A model generated the notes under the pieces. The model was not told the origin of the DNA and did no database searches. It saw nothing but the letters and a program-made list of their open reading frames with translations. Below are positions 1-5,646 of a stretch of 5,646 nt of DNA, in pieces (the first letter of the stretch is position 1; the number at the start of each line of letters is the position of its first letter). The position numbers and the translations under genes were made by a program. The stretch lies in assembly GCA_009886305.1 (NCBI GenBank), contig QXZO01000052.1:1-5646 (forward strand), in the 5' to 3' direction. The DNA comes from Betaproteobacteria bacterium (GTDB lineage Bacteria > Pseudomonadota > Gammaproteobacteria > Burkholderiales > Eutrophovitaceae).

Positions 1-1
1 G

Positions 2-649
2 GGTGGCTATGGTGCGATGCTTCAAGGCATGAAGCACCCAGATATATGGGGCGCTGTCGGTAACCTTTCTGGTGATGCATACTTCGATTTTGTTTATCGC
101 CGAGATTGGCCGAGCACACTTGATTCATTAGCTAAGTATTCTCTTGGAGATTATTCATCAAAAGGAGTTTCTAAGAAAGAAAAAGCTAGACGTGAACTTG
201 TTTGTAAGGGGCTAGATGATGGACGAATAAAACGATTCTTAAAGTCAGTTTGGTCGAGAGAAAAAATATCATTTTCTGATGGCCATTGCTTGATGAGTCT
301 TTGTATGGCCGCGACATACGACCCAGACCCAAACGTATCACTTGGCTTTAGAGTTCCTTTTGATATGGACTCAGGTGAATTGATTGATATGCGTTGGAAA
401 CGTTGGTTAGCTCATGACCCCATTAATTTGGTAAAGCGTTTTGGCAGCAACTTACAGAAGCTAAAAGGTATTTGGATAGAGTGTGGGACCAGTGATCAGT
501 ATTTTATTCACTACGGGACAAGGATATTATCCAAGCGATTGAGCGATTTTGGTGTTAAGCACGTTTATGAAGAATTTGATGATAATCATTCCGACCTTGA
601 TTATCGGCTTGATAGAAGCTTGCCTTTTCTCTTCAAGGCGATAAGTTAG
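2..649 (+). CDS. Alpha/beta-hydrolase-fold esterase (putative esterase/enterochelin-esterase-like family), C-terminal part, cut by left edge
   Basis: The reading frame is open to the left edge, so the start lies outside. The first visible residues are GGYGA, which fits the end of the G-x-S-x-G-G nucleophile elbow of the putative-esterase family (PF00756: esterase D, enterochelin esterase and relatives). The catalytic Ser itself would sit just left of the window. After it comes MKHPDIWGA and a SGDAYF segment, typical of the strand and loop following the elbow in this family. The other two triad members are probably the Asp of ECGTSDQY (codon 494-496) and the His of DDNHSDLDYR (codon 587-589), at the usual spacing near the C-terminus. 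About 215 residues are visible; from memory relatives run to a little over 300, so roughly a third is missing. The likely role is hydrolysis of a carboxylic ester or thioester in the cytoplasm; the substrate cannot be read. It ends 5 nt before the sirtuin ATG, which suggests co-transcription. Family is fairly sure, substrate unknown. Confidence 0.85.
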   Translation, partial: GGYGAMLQGMKHPDIWGAVGNLSGDAYFDFVYRRDWPSTLDSLAKYSLGDYSSKGVSKKEKARRELVCKGLDDGRIKRFLKSVWSREKISFSDGHCLMSLCMAATYDPDPNVSLGFRVPFDMDSGELIDMRWKRWLAHDPINLVKRFGSNLQKLKGIWIECGTSDQYFIHYGTRILSKRLSDFGVKHVYEEFDDNHSDLDYRLDRSLPFLFKAIS

Positions 650-654
650 TATTG

Positions 655-1416
655 ATGGTTCCAGCAAAATCACGTGTTGAACATGCTAAGGAAATGATTC
701 ACGAGGCATCTAATATCGTCATCTTGACGGGGGCAGGGGTGTCTACTAACTCGGGAATCCCTGATTTTCGTGGCCCTAAAGGTGTTTGGACAAAAAACCC
801 TCTCGCTGAAAAGATGTCGGATATTAGGTTTTATATGTCTGATCCAGAGGTCAGGCGTCTCGCTTGGCAGTCTCGCCTGAGTCATCCTGCTTTGACAGCC
901 ATCCCCAATAGCGCACACGATGCGATTGCCTCATTCGAGAGGACTGGCAAACTTATGTGTTTAGTTACACAGAATATTGATGGTCTGCATCAAGTTGCTG
1001 GAAATACTCCTGACAAGGTTGTTGAGATTCATGGCACGATTCATCGCGTAGTGTGCATGTCATGCCAAAAGAAAACCAGCATGAGAGACGAGCTTGTCCG
1101 CGTTAGCGATGGGGAGTTGGATCCGAGTTGTTTGGATTGTAACGGTATTTTAAAAAGCGATACGATTTCATTCGGACAGTCTCTTGACGAGGAAAAAATT
1201 AATAGAGTTTTTGATCTCGTGAAAAACAGTGACTTATTGTTATGCGTTGGAACTACGCTGCAGGTTTTTCCGGTTGCTGGTGCTGTGGACGTGGCTAAAG
1301 CTGCGCTCGCTCGGGTAATTATCGTCAATAACCAAGCGACTCAGTACGACGAAGTGGCTGATGGAGTACTGAGGGACCCTATCAACGAGGTGATACCACT
1401 TATTCTTAGTGTTTAA
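655..1416 (+). CDS. Sir2-family NAD-dependent protein deacylase (sirtuin, CobB-like)
   Basis: A complete 253-residue sirtuin. Motifs in order: NAD-binding GAGVSTNSGIPDFRG at residues 26-40, TQNIDGLH at 105-112, catalytic His126 in EIHG, zinc-ribbon cysteines C134/C137 and C159/C162, FGQSL at 173-177, GTTLQVFPV at 199-207 (the family usually has GTS), and NNQAT at 225-229 for the NAD adenosine pocket. Family chemistry is removal of acyl groups from lysine using NAD+, releasing nicotinamide and O-acyl-ADP-ribose; bacterial CobB proteins commonly reactivate acyl-CoA synthetases. The PDFRGPKGVWT stretch and the CNGILKSDTISFGQ region are more like the SIRT6-type and actinobacterial sirtuins I remember than like E. 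coli CobB. The Tyr/Arg pair of desuccinylases is not evident. ATG 655 is chosen; an in-frame TTG at 652 adds one residue. No strong Shine-Dalgarno is seen, so translation may be coupled to the esterase ending 5 nt upstream. Its place among catabolic hydrolases is unusual. Confidence 0.95.
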   Translation: MVPAKSRVEHAKEMIHEASNIVILTGAGVSTNSGIPDFRGPKGVWTKNPLAEKMSDIRFYMSDPEVRRLAWQSRLSHPALTAIPNSAHDAIASFERTGKLMCLVTQNIDGLHQVAGNTPDKVVEIHGTIHRVVCMSCQKKTSMRDELVRVSDGELDPSCLDCNGILKSDTISFGQSLDEEKINRVFDLVKNSDLLLCVGTTLQVFPVAGAVDVAKAALARVIIVNNQATQYDEVADGVLRDPINEVIPLILSV

Positions 1417-1435
1417 TGTTTTTTTGTGTATTAGT

Positions 1436-1441
1436 TATGAT
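1436..1441 (+). promoter_or_regulatory. Possible -10 element in the sirtuin-amidase gap
   Basis: The 67-nt gap between the sirtuin and the amidase is the longest on the + strand and is very T-rich, with T runs at 1419-1425 and around 1455-1461. It contains TATGAT, which matches the sigma70 -10 consensus at five of six positions. The best -35 at 17-nt spacing (TTAATG, 1413-1418) matches only three of six. This could be an internal promoter that lets the amidase-SDR-lactonase set be expressed apart from the sirtuin, but in AT-rich sequence such a match is easily due to chance. Confidence 0.25.
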
Positions 1442-1468
1442 GTGTTTCCGGTAATTTTTTTATTTATC

Positions 1469-1474
1469 GAGGGG
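1469..1474 (+). promoter_or_regulatory. Ribosome binding site that decides the amidase start
   Basis: GAGGGG lies 9 nt before ATG 1484. An in-frame GTG at 1409 would give a longer protein but overlaps the sirtuin 3' end. Its extra 25 residues are simply the Phe/Leu/Val-rich translation of the T-rich gap. The Shine-Dalgarno therefore favours 1484. Confidence 0.75.
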
Positions 1475-1483
1475 TTCGCTGTT

Positions 1484-2914
1484 ATGACTTCATTTGATCC
1501 ATTTTCGTCAATCATTTCACTTGGTATGAAGCTTCGTACTAGGGAATTGAGCTCTGAGTGCATAACACGATTTTATTTAGATCGGATAAGAAAGTATGAT
1601 GCGGCTCACCGGGCTTTTGTGGAAGTTCTCGAGAGTCGAGCGTTGGAGGAAGCGAGAAAAGCAGATTCAGATTTCAACGCTGGTATCGACCATGGGCCAC
1701 TTCATGGAATTCCTTATGCGATTAAAGATTTATACGACGTATCCGGAGTGCCGGCTCGCGCCGGTACGGAGTTACTTGATGAGAATGTGCCTAAAGCTGA
1801 TGCTTTTATCGTATCTCGTCTTAGAGCTCTTGGGGCTGTCCTTGTAGGAAAAACTCATACCGTCCAATTCGCGTATGGCGGAGTAGGTGTCAATAATAAG
1901 CTCGGCACACCAGTCAATCCTTGGGCTAACGAACACTACGTACCAGGCGGTTCCAGCAGTGGTTCAGGGGTTGCAGTTGGTGCAGGTCTCGTACCAATGG
2001 CATTGGGTAGTGATACTGGGGGTTCGGTTCGAATCCCAGCTTCCTTTAATAGCGTGACTGGTTTAAAAACAACAGTCGGACAGATTAGTCGTCGAGGAGT
2101 TTTTCCTTTGAGCTGGACTTTAGATTCAGTAGGGCCGTTGACTAGAGATGCATCAGATGCTGAAGTAGTTTATCGATTGATGGCGGAAAAAGATATTGAA
2201 GATCCATCAATGCAAGTTTTCCGTCCTTTGGTGGCAGAACAAAACGATGAGTCTTCCGCTTCTTTAGTTGGACATCGGTTGGTATTTGCTGAGAGTGTAT
2301 TTTTCGAAAAATGCGACCCAGAAGTCGCGGCGTCAGTTTTATCCACAAGCGCTATATTTTCGGATCTAGGAGCAAGTATCGAGCACAGGCCTTTCGACGT
2401 AGCAAATGCGGCACTCGAATTAAATCCGAGAGGGTTAGTGATTGCGGCCGAGGCGTACTACTCAAATAGATACTGGGTTGACGAGCACTTTGAAGAACTT
2501 GATCCAATAGTCTCGCATCGAATGATCAAGGGCCGAGAGGTAACGGCAGTTGACTATCTAGATATTCAAAATGGTCTCGCATCAATTAGGAGTCGGGCTA
2601 TAGATTTTTTTAAAAGCGCGGATGCATTGCTGGTACCAACTGTCATGATCCCACCGTGTACCCTAGCCAGCTGTCAATCTAGCGTTGAAGCATACTCAAA
2701 AACCAATGTAAGCTGCTTGCGCAATACAGCTATCGGAAACATACTGAATCTAAGTGCGGTTACGATTCCTTGCGGTTTTAATGTGCAGGGGCTGCCGATA
2801 GGTCTGATGATTTACGGAAGACCATTTGATGAGCTTAAGGTTTTAAAGATCGCTCGAGCCTTTCAAGATAGAACACGTTGGCATCTTGAAAGGCCAGAGT
2901 ATGCGTCAACATAA
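1484..2914 (+). CDS. Amidase-signature family hydrolase (amidase, GatA-like fold)
   Basis: A 476-residue protein of the amidase signature family (PF01425), of normal length for free-standing members. The Ser-cisSer-Lys triad is intact: Lys81 in GIPYAIKDLYD, cis-Ser157 in PGGSSSGSGVAV, and nucleophile Ser181 in GSDTGGSVRIPAS. The 24-residue spacing between the serines matches what is known for FAAH and malonamidase E2. The C-terminal block NLSAVTIPCG (422-431) followed by GLPIGLMIYGRPFDE is also typical. It should hydrolyse a carboxamide to acid plus ammonia or amine in the cytoplasm; the substrate is not readable. A GatA role in tRNA-dependent amidation is unlikely because no gatB or gatC is adjacent and the next genes are metabolic. 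There is no signal peptide from the chosen start, which has a GAGGGG site 9 nt upstream. The SDR follows after 17 nt, so the two are almost certainly co-transcribed. Confidence 0.93.
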   Translation: MTSFDPFSSIISLGMKLRTRELSSECITRFYLDRIRKYDAAHRAFVEVLESRALEEARKADSDFNAGIDHGPLHGIPYAIKDLYDVSGVPARAGTELLDENVPKADAFIVSRLRALGAVLVGKTHTVQFAYGGVGVNNKLGTPVNPWANEHYVPGGSSSGSGVAVGAGLVPMALGSDTGGSVRIPASFNSVTGLKTTVGQISRRGVFPLSWTLDSVGPLTRDASDAEVVYRLMAEKDIEDPSMQVFRPLVAEQNDESSASLVGHRLVFAESVFFEKCDPEVAASVLSTSAIFSDLGASIEHRPFDVANAALELNPRGLVIAAEAYYSNRYWVDEHFEELDPIVSHRMIKGREVTAVDYLDIQNGLASIRSRAIDFFKSADALLVPTVMIPPCTLASCQSSVEAYSKTNVSCLRNTAIGNILNLSAVTIPCGFNVQGLPIGLMIYGRPFDELKVLKIARAFQDRTRWHLERPEYAST

Positions 2915-2931
2915 ATATTCGGGGGAATTTT

Positions 2932-3729
2932 ATGCATGGATTAGAAGGTGTTGTCGCTGTTATTACAGGTGCTGGGCGGGGTATCGGAGCGCACATTGCG
3001 AGGCGCTATGCGACCGAGGGCGCTCAACTTGTACTAGTTGATTTAGACGAACATTCGGTGATTTCCCTCGCCGCAGAGCTTCGTGAATTAGGGGTAGATG
3101 TTTTGTCCTTAGGACTAGATATTACGCAGCTTGATGCTGCTTCCATGATGATATCTGAGTCAGTCAAGCAGTTTGGCCGAGTCGATGTCTTAGTCAACAA
3201 TGCGGGTGTTATTCGCGTAAAACCTTTTCTAGATACCACAGAGGAAGACTGGGACTACATGCAAAATGTAAACGCAAAAGGCTTATTTTTTTGTGTACAG
3301 GCAGGCGCGAAACAAATGCTGAATCAAGAACCAATATCGGAAGGCAGACCGGTGGGTAAGATTATCAATATGTCATCGATTGCGGGAAGATCGGGAAGAA
3401 AGTTCATGTGCGCTTACTCGGCCAGTAAGGCAGCCGTAATTATGATCACCCAATCCGGAGCCTCAGAATTATCCCCGAAAGTGACAGTAAACAGTATATG
3501 CCCCGGGCCGGTTGATACAGATATGTGGGTTCAAATTGATGCTGAGTGGACGAGCATAGAAAACAGCCCCCGCGGGTCCGCTTGGAATCAACGGGTTCAG
3601 GGAGTACCTATGGCGAGAGCGCAGACGCCGGAAGATGTTGCCGCTATGGCATATTTTTTAGCTACTAAAGATTCTGATTTTATAACAGGGCAGTCCTATC
3701 ACGTTGATGGGGGTGTACTAATGCTATAA
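2932..3729 (+). CDS. Classical short-chain dehydrogenase/reductase, probably NAD-dependent, polyol/sugar-dehydrogenase-like
   Basis: A 265-residue classical SDR with every landmark: TGAGRGIG cofactor loop at 12-19, Asp63 in LDI, NNAG at 89-92, Asn114 in NVNAKG, Ser149 in NMSSIAG, Tyr162 and Lys166 in YSASK, PG at 191-192, and the C-terminal ITGQSYHVDGG. Asp37 at the end of the second strand (VLVDLD) predicts a preference for NAD(H) over NADP(H). The segment PGPVDTDMW and the following lid resemble sorbitol/xylitol-type SDRs as I recall them, so a sugar, polyol or hydroxy-acid substrate is likely. Oxo-acyl reductase or glucose dehydrogenase relatives cannot be ruled out. GGGGGA at 2921-2926, 5 nt before the ATG, is a strong ribosome site. 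It lies 17 nt after the amidase and 41 nt before a lactonase. SDR next to SMP-30 lactonase is the pairing expected when an aldose is oxidised to a lactone and then hydrolysed (inference). Confidence 0.93.
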   Translation: MHGLEGVVAVITGAGRGIGAHIARRYATEGAQLVLVDLDEHSVISLAAELRELGVDVLSLGLDITQLDAASMMISESVKQFGRVDVLVNNAGVIRVKPFLDTTEEDWDYMQNVNAKGLFFCVQAGAKQMLNQEPISEGRPVGKIINMSSIAGRSGRKFMCAYSASKAAVIMITQSGASELSPKVTVNSICPGPVDTDMWVQIDAEWTSIENSPRGSAWNQRVQGVPMARAQTPEDVAAMAYFLATKDSDFITGQSYHVDGGVLML

Positions 3730-3757
3730 GCAAAAACGCTAATACCATTTTACTTTT

Positions 3758-3764
3758 GAGAGGA
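3758..3764 (+). promoter_or_regulatory. Ribosome binding site that decides the lactonase start at GTG
   Basis: GAGAGGA lies 6 nt before GTG 3771. The alternative in-frame TTG at 3756 overlaps this site and has no comparable site of its own, so GTG is the better start and the protein loses five residues relative to the longest frame. Confidence 0.75.
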
Positions 3765-3770
3765 CTTACT

Positions 3771-4694
3771 GTGAGAGAAATTTGTAGAGGATTATTGTTT
3801 CCCGAAGGACCAGTTGCAATGCAAGACGGGTCTGTTTTACTTGTAGAAATCGAACGGGGCACACTTACCCGTGTTGAACCTGATGGAAAGCAGACAATCG
3901 TTGCCCATTGTGGTGGTGGTCCAAATGGGGCAGCGCTAGGGCCTGATGGAAAAATGTACATATGTAATAACGGCGGATTTATTTGGACAAAGCATGGAGC
4001 ATTTAATCGTCCTGGTGAATTATTGCCTGATGACTATGTAGGTGGATCAATTCAATCTGTAGATCTGGAAAGTGGAGAGGTTCAGTCGGTCTATACGGAA
4101 TGTGATGGTGAGTCGCTTAAAGGGCCGAACGATATTGTTTTTGATCGTCAAGGCGGATTTTATTTTACGGATCTTGGTAAGCGCCGAGGTAGGCAAATTG
4201 ACAGGGGCTCCATTTTTTACGCCAAGATTGATGGTTCTATGCTCATCGAGCTTATCCATCCATTTGACACTCCAAATGGTATAGGATTGTCGCCAGACGA
4301 GAAAACTTTATACGTTGCTGAAACGAATGCTGCCAGATTATGGGCCTTTGATATTGAATCACCTGGTGTACTGAAAAAAAATGGGCCTAGTCTTTTCTGG
4401 CCTGGTCGGTTGCTACATAAATTTTATGGGTATGAGCGTCTTGATTCCCTCGCTGTTGATGCCGAGGGAAACGTCGTTGTCGCAACCTTAGGCACCGGAT
4501 GTGTCACTGCGATCGCCCCCTCGGGAGAGGTTCGCGCGAGGGTGCCCGTTCCTGACTTTGATCTTATGGTGACCAATGTATGTTTTGGCGGCCCCGACCT
4601 TAAAACAGTCTTCGTTACCTCCTCTGGTTTGGGTCGACTCTACGCTTTTGACTGGCACTGCCCAGGCTTGCCGCTTAACTTCTTAAATACCTAA
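3771..4694 (+). CDS. SMP-30/gluconolactonase/LRE-family lactonase
   Basis: A 307-residue six-bladed beta-propeller of the SMP-30/gluconolactonase family (PF08450). The divalent-metal ligands expected by comparison with human SMP-30 (Glu18, Asn154, Asp204) can be placed at Glu12 in PEGPV, Asn169 in TPNGIGLSPD and Asp225 in DSLAVDAEGN. The substrate-side Asn of the KGPNDIVFD block is Asn120. The C-terminal run TNVCFGGPDLKTVFVTSSG and the GRLYAFDW...PGLPLNF ending are typical of proteobacterial members. Family role is metal-dependent opening of sugar lactones, or of other lactones, to the hydroxy acid; there is no signal peptide, so it is cytoplasmic. Start is GTG 3771 with GAGAGGA 6 nt upstream. 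It is the last gene of the + strand run, 41 nt after the SDR, whose product it may process. Its stop is only 7 nt from that of the converging terC-like gene. The exact lactone is unknown. Confidence 0.92.
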   Translation: MREICRGLLFPEGPVAMQDGSVLLVEIERGTLTRVEPDGKQTIVAHCGGGPNGAALGPDGKMYICNNGGFIWTKHGAFNRPGELLPDDYVGGSIQSVDLESGEVQSVYTECDGESLKGPNDIVFDRQGGFYFTDLGKRRGRQIDRGSIFYAKIDGSMLIELIHPFDTPNGIGLSPDEKTLYVAETNAARLWAFDIESPGVLKKNGPSLFWPGRLLHKFYGYERLDSLAVDAEGNVVVATLGTGCVTAIAPSGEVRARVPVPDFDLMVTNVCFGGPDLKTVFVTSSGLGRLYAFDWHCPGLPLNFLNT

Positions 4695-4701
4695 TGAGAG
4701 C

Positions 4702-5424
4702 TCAAGGTGAGGGCGTTTTATTACTTGATCGAACTTTGATGTTAATTAGTTCGACCGTAAGAGAAAACGCCATCGCCACATAAATATAAGCTTTGGGTAT
4801 GTGTATTTGAAAGCACTCAAAAACTAATACAGCACCTACCAAGATTAAGAAAGCTAATGCCAATATTTTGATGGTTGGGTGTCTGTCAACAAAATTACCA
4901 ATACCTTCCGCTGCGAACATCATTACGCCTACAGCCACGACAATTGCTATGACCATTATGCTTAGTTGATCGACTAAGCCCACTGCGGTGATTACTGAAT
5001 CAAGGGAGAATACGATATCTAAGACGGCTATTTGAATAAGTATTGAGAATAAACTAGCCCTTCCGCTTGATGTTCGTTCGGAGGAAACTCCGTTTAGAGC
5101 TTCGTAAATCTCTTGTGCTGCCTTGATAATAAGGAACAGTCCGCCGAAAAACAATATGAGGTCTCTTCCAGATATTGTAATAGCGTCAAAGGTGAAAATC
5201 GGTTCCCTCAAAGACATCACCCATGCGAGAGAGAAAAGTAGACCTAGCCGTGCAAACATTGCTAACGAGAGACCCAGCCGCCTTGCAAAGCTACGTTGGG
5301 CTTTTGGTAATCGGTTAACGAGTATTGATAAGAAAATTATATTATCGATGCCCAAAACTATTTCTAAGGCTGTCAGGGTCCCTAGTGCAACCCATGCCTC
5401 AGGAGAGGCGATCCAGTCAAACAT
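4702..5424 (-). CDS. TerC-family integral membrane protein (YgdQ-like)
   Basis: A 240-residue, highly hydrophobic protein with about seven membrane helices (near residues 12-35, 51-71, 88-105, 124-150, 153-172, 185-205 and 211-227). Two acidic intramembrane motifs mark the TerC family (PF03741): EIVLGIDN at 21-28 and DIVFSLDSV at 136-144, one in each half, consistent with the internal duplication of this fold. Length and motifs fit the short E. coli YgdQ type without CBS or CorC domains. Some family members (Alx/MeeF/MeeY) export manganese or help metallate secreted enzymes; TerC was named from tellurite resistance operons, but no other ter genes are here. The inner-membrane location is clear, the substrate is not. 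A GGGA site (read on the minus strand, 5432-5435) lies 7 nt before the ATG. It is transcribed in the same direction as the permease fragment upstream and towards the lactonase. Confidence 0.92.
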   Translation of the reverse strand: MFDWIASPEAWVALGTLTALEIVLGIDNIIFLSILVNRLPKAQRSFARRLGLSLAMFARLGLLFSLAWVMSLREPIFTFDAITISGRDLILFFGGLFLIIKAAQEIYEALNGVSSERTSSGRASLFSILIQIAVLDIVFSLDSVITAVGLVDQLSIMVIAIVVAVGVMMFAAEGIGNFVDRHPTIKILALAFLILVGAVLVFECFQIHIPKAYIYVAMAFSLTVELINIKVRSSNKTPSP

Positions 5425-5466
5425 CTAATGATCCCAGTATGGTGAATTTCATGCCGACTATTGTAA

Positions 5467-5494
5467 TTTATAAATGACATTTCCCCAAAGTAAA
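5467..5494 (-). promoter_or_regulatory. Candidate sigma70-type promoter for the terC-like gene
   Basis: On the minus strand the 101-nt gap holds TTTACT (5489-5494, four of six matches to the -35 consensus), a 16-nt spacer, and TATAAA (5467-5472, five of six matches to the -10). The -10 lies about 42 nt before the ATG, a usual leader length. An alternative overlapping pair is TTGGGG with TACAAT at 17-nt spacing. If real, the TerC gene has its own promoter and does not depend on the upstream permease transcript. No mapped start supports it. Confidence 0.4.
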
Positions 5495-5525
5495 TAGCCT
5501 GAGAAGTATCGTGTTGATTGGCGTA

Positions 5526-5646
5526 TCAGCCGGATGTCGGCAGAATATTTGATTTTCGGCGCAACTGAAAAAAGAGTGTGACCATGATGAGTACTGCTCC
5601 GATAATGTCGGTCTCGAGTCCTGGTTTGATGAGTACTAATGCAGCC
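5526..5646 (-). CDS. C-terminal tail of a membrane permease, probably TRAP transporter fused permease, cut by right edge
   Basis: On the minus strand a frame open to the right edge encodes 39 residues before TGA. It begins AALVLIKPGLETDIIG, continues as a hydrophobic helix (IGAVLIMVTLFFQLRR) and ends in a short polar tail. The pattern of a PG-x-x-TD-x-x-G turn, a last membrane helix and a basic terminus is what I recall at the C-terminus of fused TRAP (TAXI-type) permeases, which drive sodium- or proton-coupled uptake of organic acids together with a periplasmic binding protein. Only the last helix is visible, so another multi-pass transporter is possible. The competing minus frame that is open to the edge here gives a His/Arg-rich, implausible product. 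It lies 101 nt upstream of the terC-like gene. Confidence 0.6.
   Translation of the reverse strand, partial: AALVLIKPGLETDIIGAVLIMVTLFFQLRRKSNILPTSG

Noticed and set aside
18..36. Perfect 7-bp inverted repeat TGCTTCA / TGAAGCA with a 5-nt loop
   Set aside because: It lies inside the esterase coding frame (residues MLQGMKH) with no T run after it. It is probably chance and not a regulatory site.
1041..1328. Antisense frames of 70-100 codons inside the sirtuin, SDR, lactonase and terC-like genes
   Set aside because: They lie fully within well-supported genes, have no ribosome sites or family motifs that I can see, and are best explained as shadow frames.
1397..1425. Possible intrinsic terminator after the sirtuin: CACT/AGTG hairpin and a T7 run
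   Set aside because: The stem is only 4 bp with a 7-nt loop, and several bases separate it from the T run. It is too weak to call.
1409..1483. GTG start at 1409 giving the amidase a 25-residue hydrophobic N-terminal extension that looks like a signal or membrane segment
   Set aside because: The extension is a translation of the T-rich intergenic gap and overlaps the sirtuin stop. A GAGGGG site is correctly spaced before ATG 1484, and amidase homology begins just after that ATG.
5425..5525. Manganese (yybP-ykoY) riboswitch in front of the terC-like gene
   Set aside because: The gap is 101 nt, and the candidate promoter leaves a leader of only about 35 nt. I see none of the conserved loop sequences of that riboswitch.
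5461..5646. Second minus-strand frame open to the right edge and ending at a TAG near 5461
   Set aside because: Its translation is rich in His, Arg, Ser and Thr without recognisable pattern, while the other open frame there gives a coherent membrane-protein tail.

Overview
The window looks like bacterial chromosome from a moderately AT-rich bacterium (about 45% GC by eye). Gene density is very high and there are clear Shine-Dalgarno sites. The gene set (a TRAP-type permease tail, an SMP-30/gluconolactonase, an SDR, an amidase-signature enzyme and a YgdQ-like TerC protein) suggests a proteobacterium, perhaps marine. That placement is inference; there is no rRNA or other taxonomic marker here.

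Left and centre (positions 2-4694, + strand): five genes run head to tail with short gaps. They are the C-terminal two thirds of an alpha/beta-hydrolase-fold esterase cut by the left edge, a complete Sir2-type NAD-dependent deacylase, a complete amidase-signature hydrolase, a classical SDR oxidoreductase, and an SMP-30/gluconolactonase/LRE-family lactonase. Gaps are 5, 67, 17 and 41 nt. The amidase, SDR and lactonase each have a good Shine-Dalgarno site. All catalytic motifs that can be checked are present, and no gene looks broken.

Right (positions 4702-5646, - strand): a seven-helix TerC-family membrane protein converges on the lactonase with only 7 nt between the stop codons. Upstream of it, cut by the right edge, is a 39-codon tail that reads like the C-terminus of a TRAP transporter fused permease. 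A plausible sigma70-type promoter lies in the 101-nt gap between these two genes.

Working interpretation (inference): the + strand genes form a small-molecule catabolic cluster. The SDR could oxidise a sugar or polyol to a lactone or ketone, the lactonase would open a lactone, and the esterase and amidase would remove acyl or amide groups. The adjacent TRAP permease could import the substrate. The unexpected member is the sirtuin, set between two hydrolases. It might control an enzyme of the pathway by deacylation, or it may simply share the transcript. No mobile element, CRISPR array, tRNA, rRNA or large repeat was seen. No stretch over about 100 nt lacks a gene.
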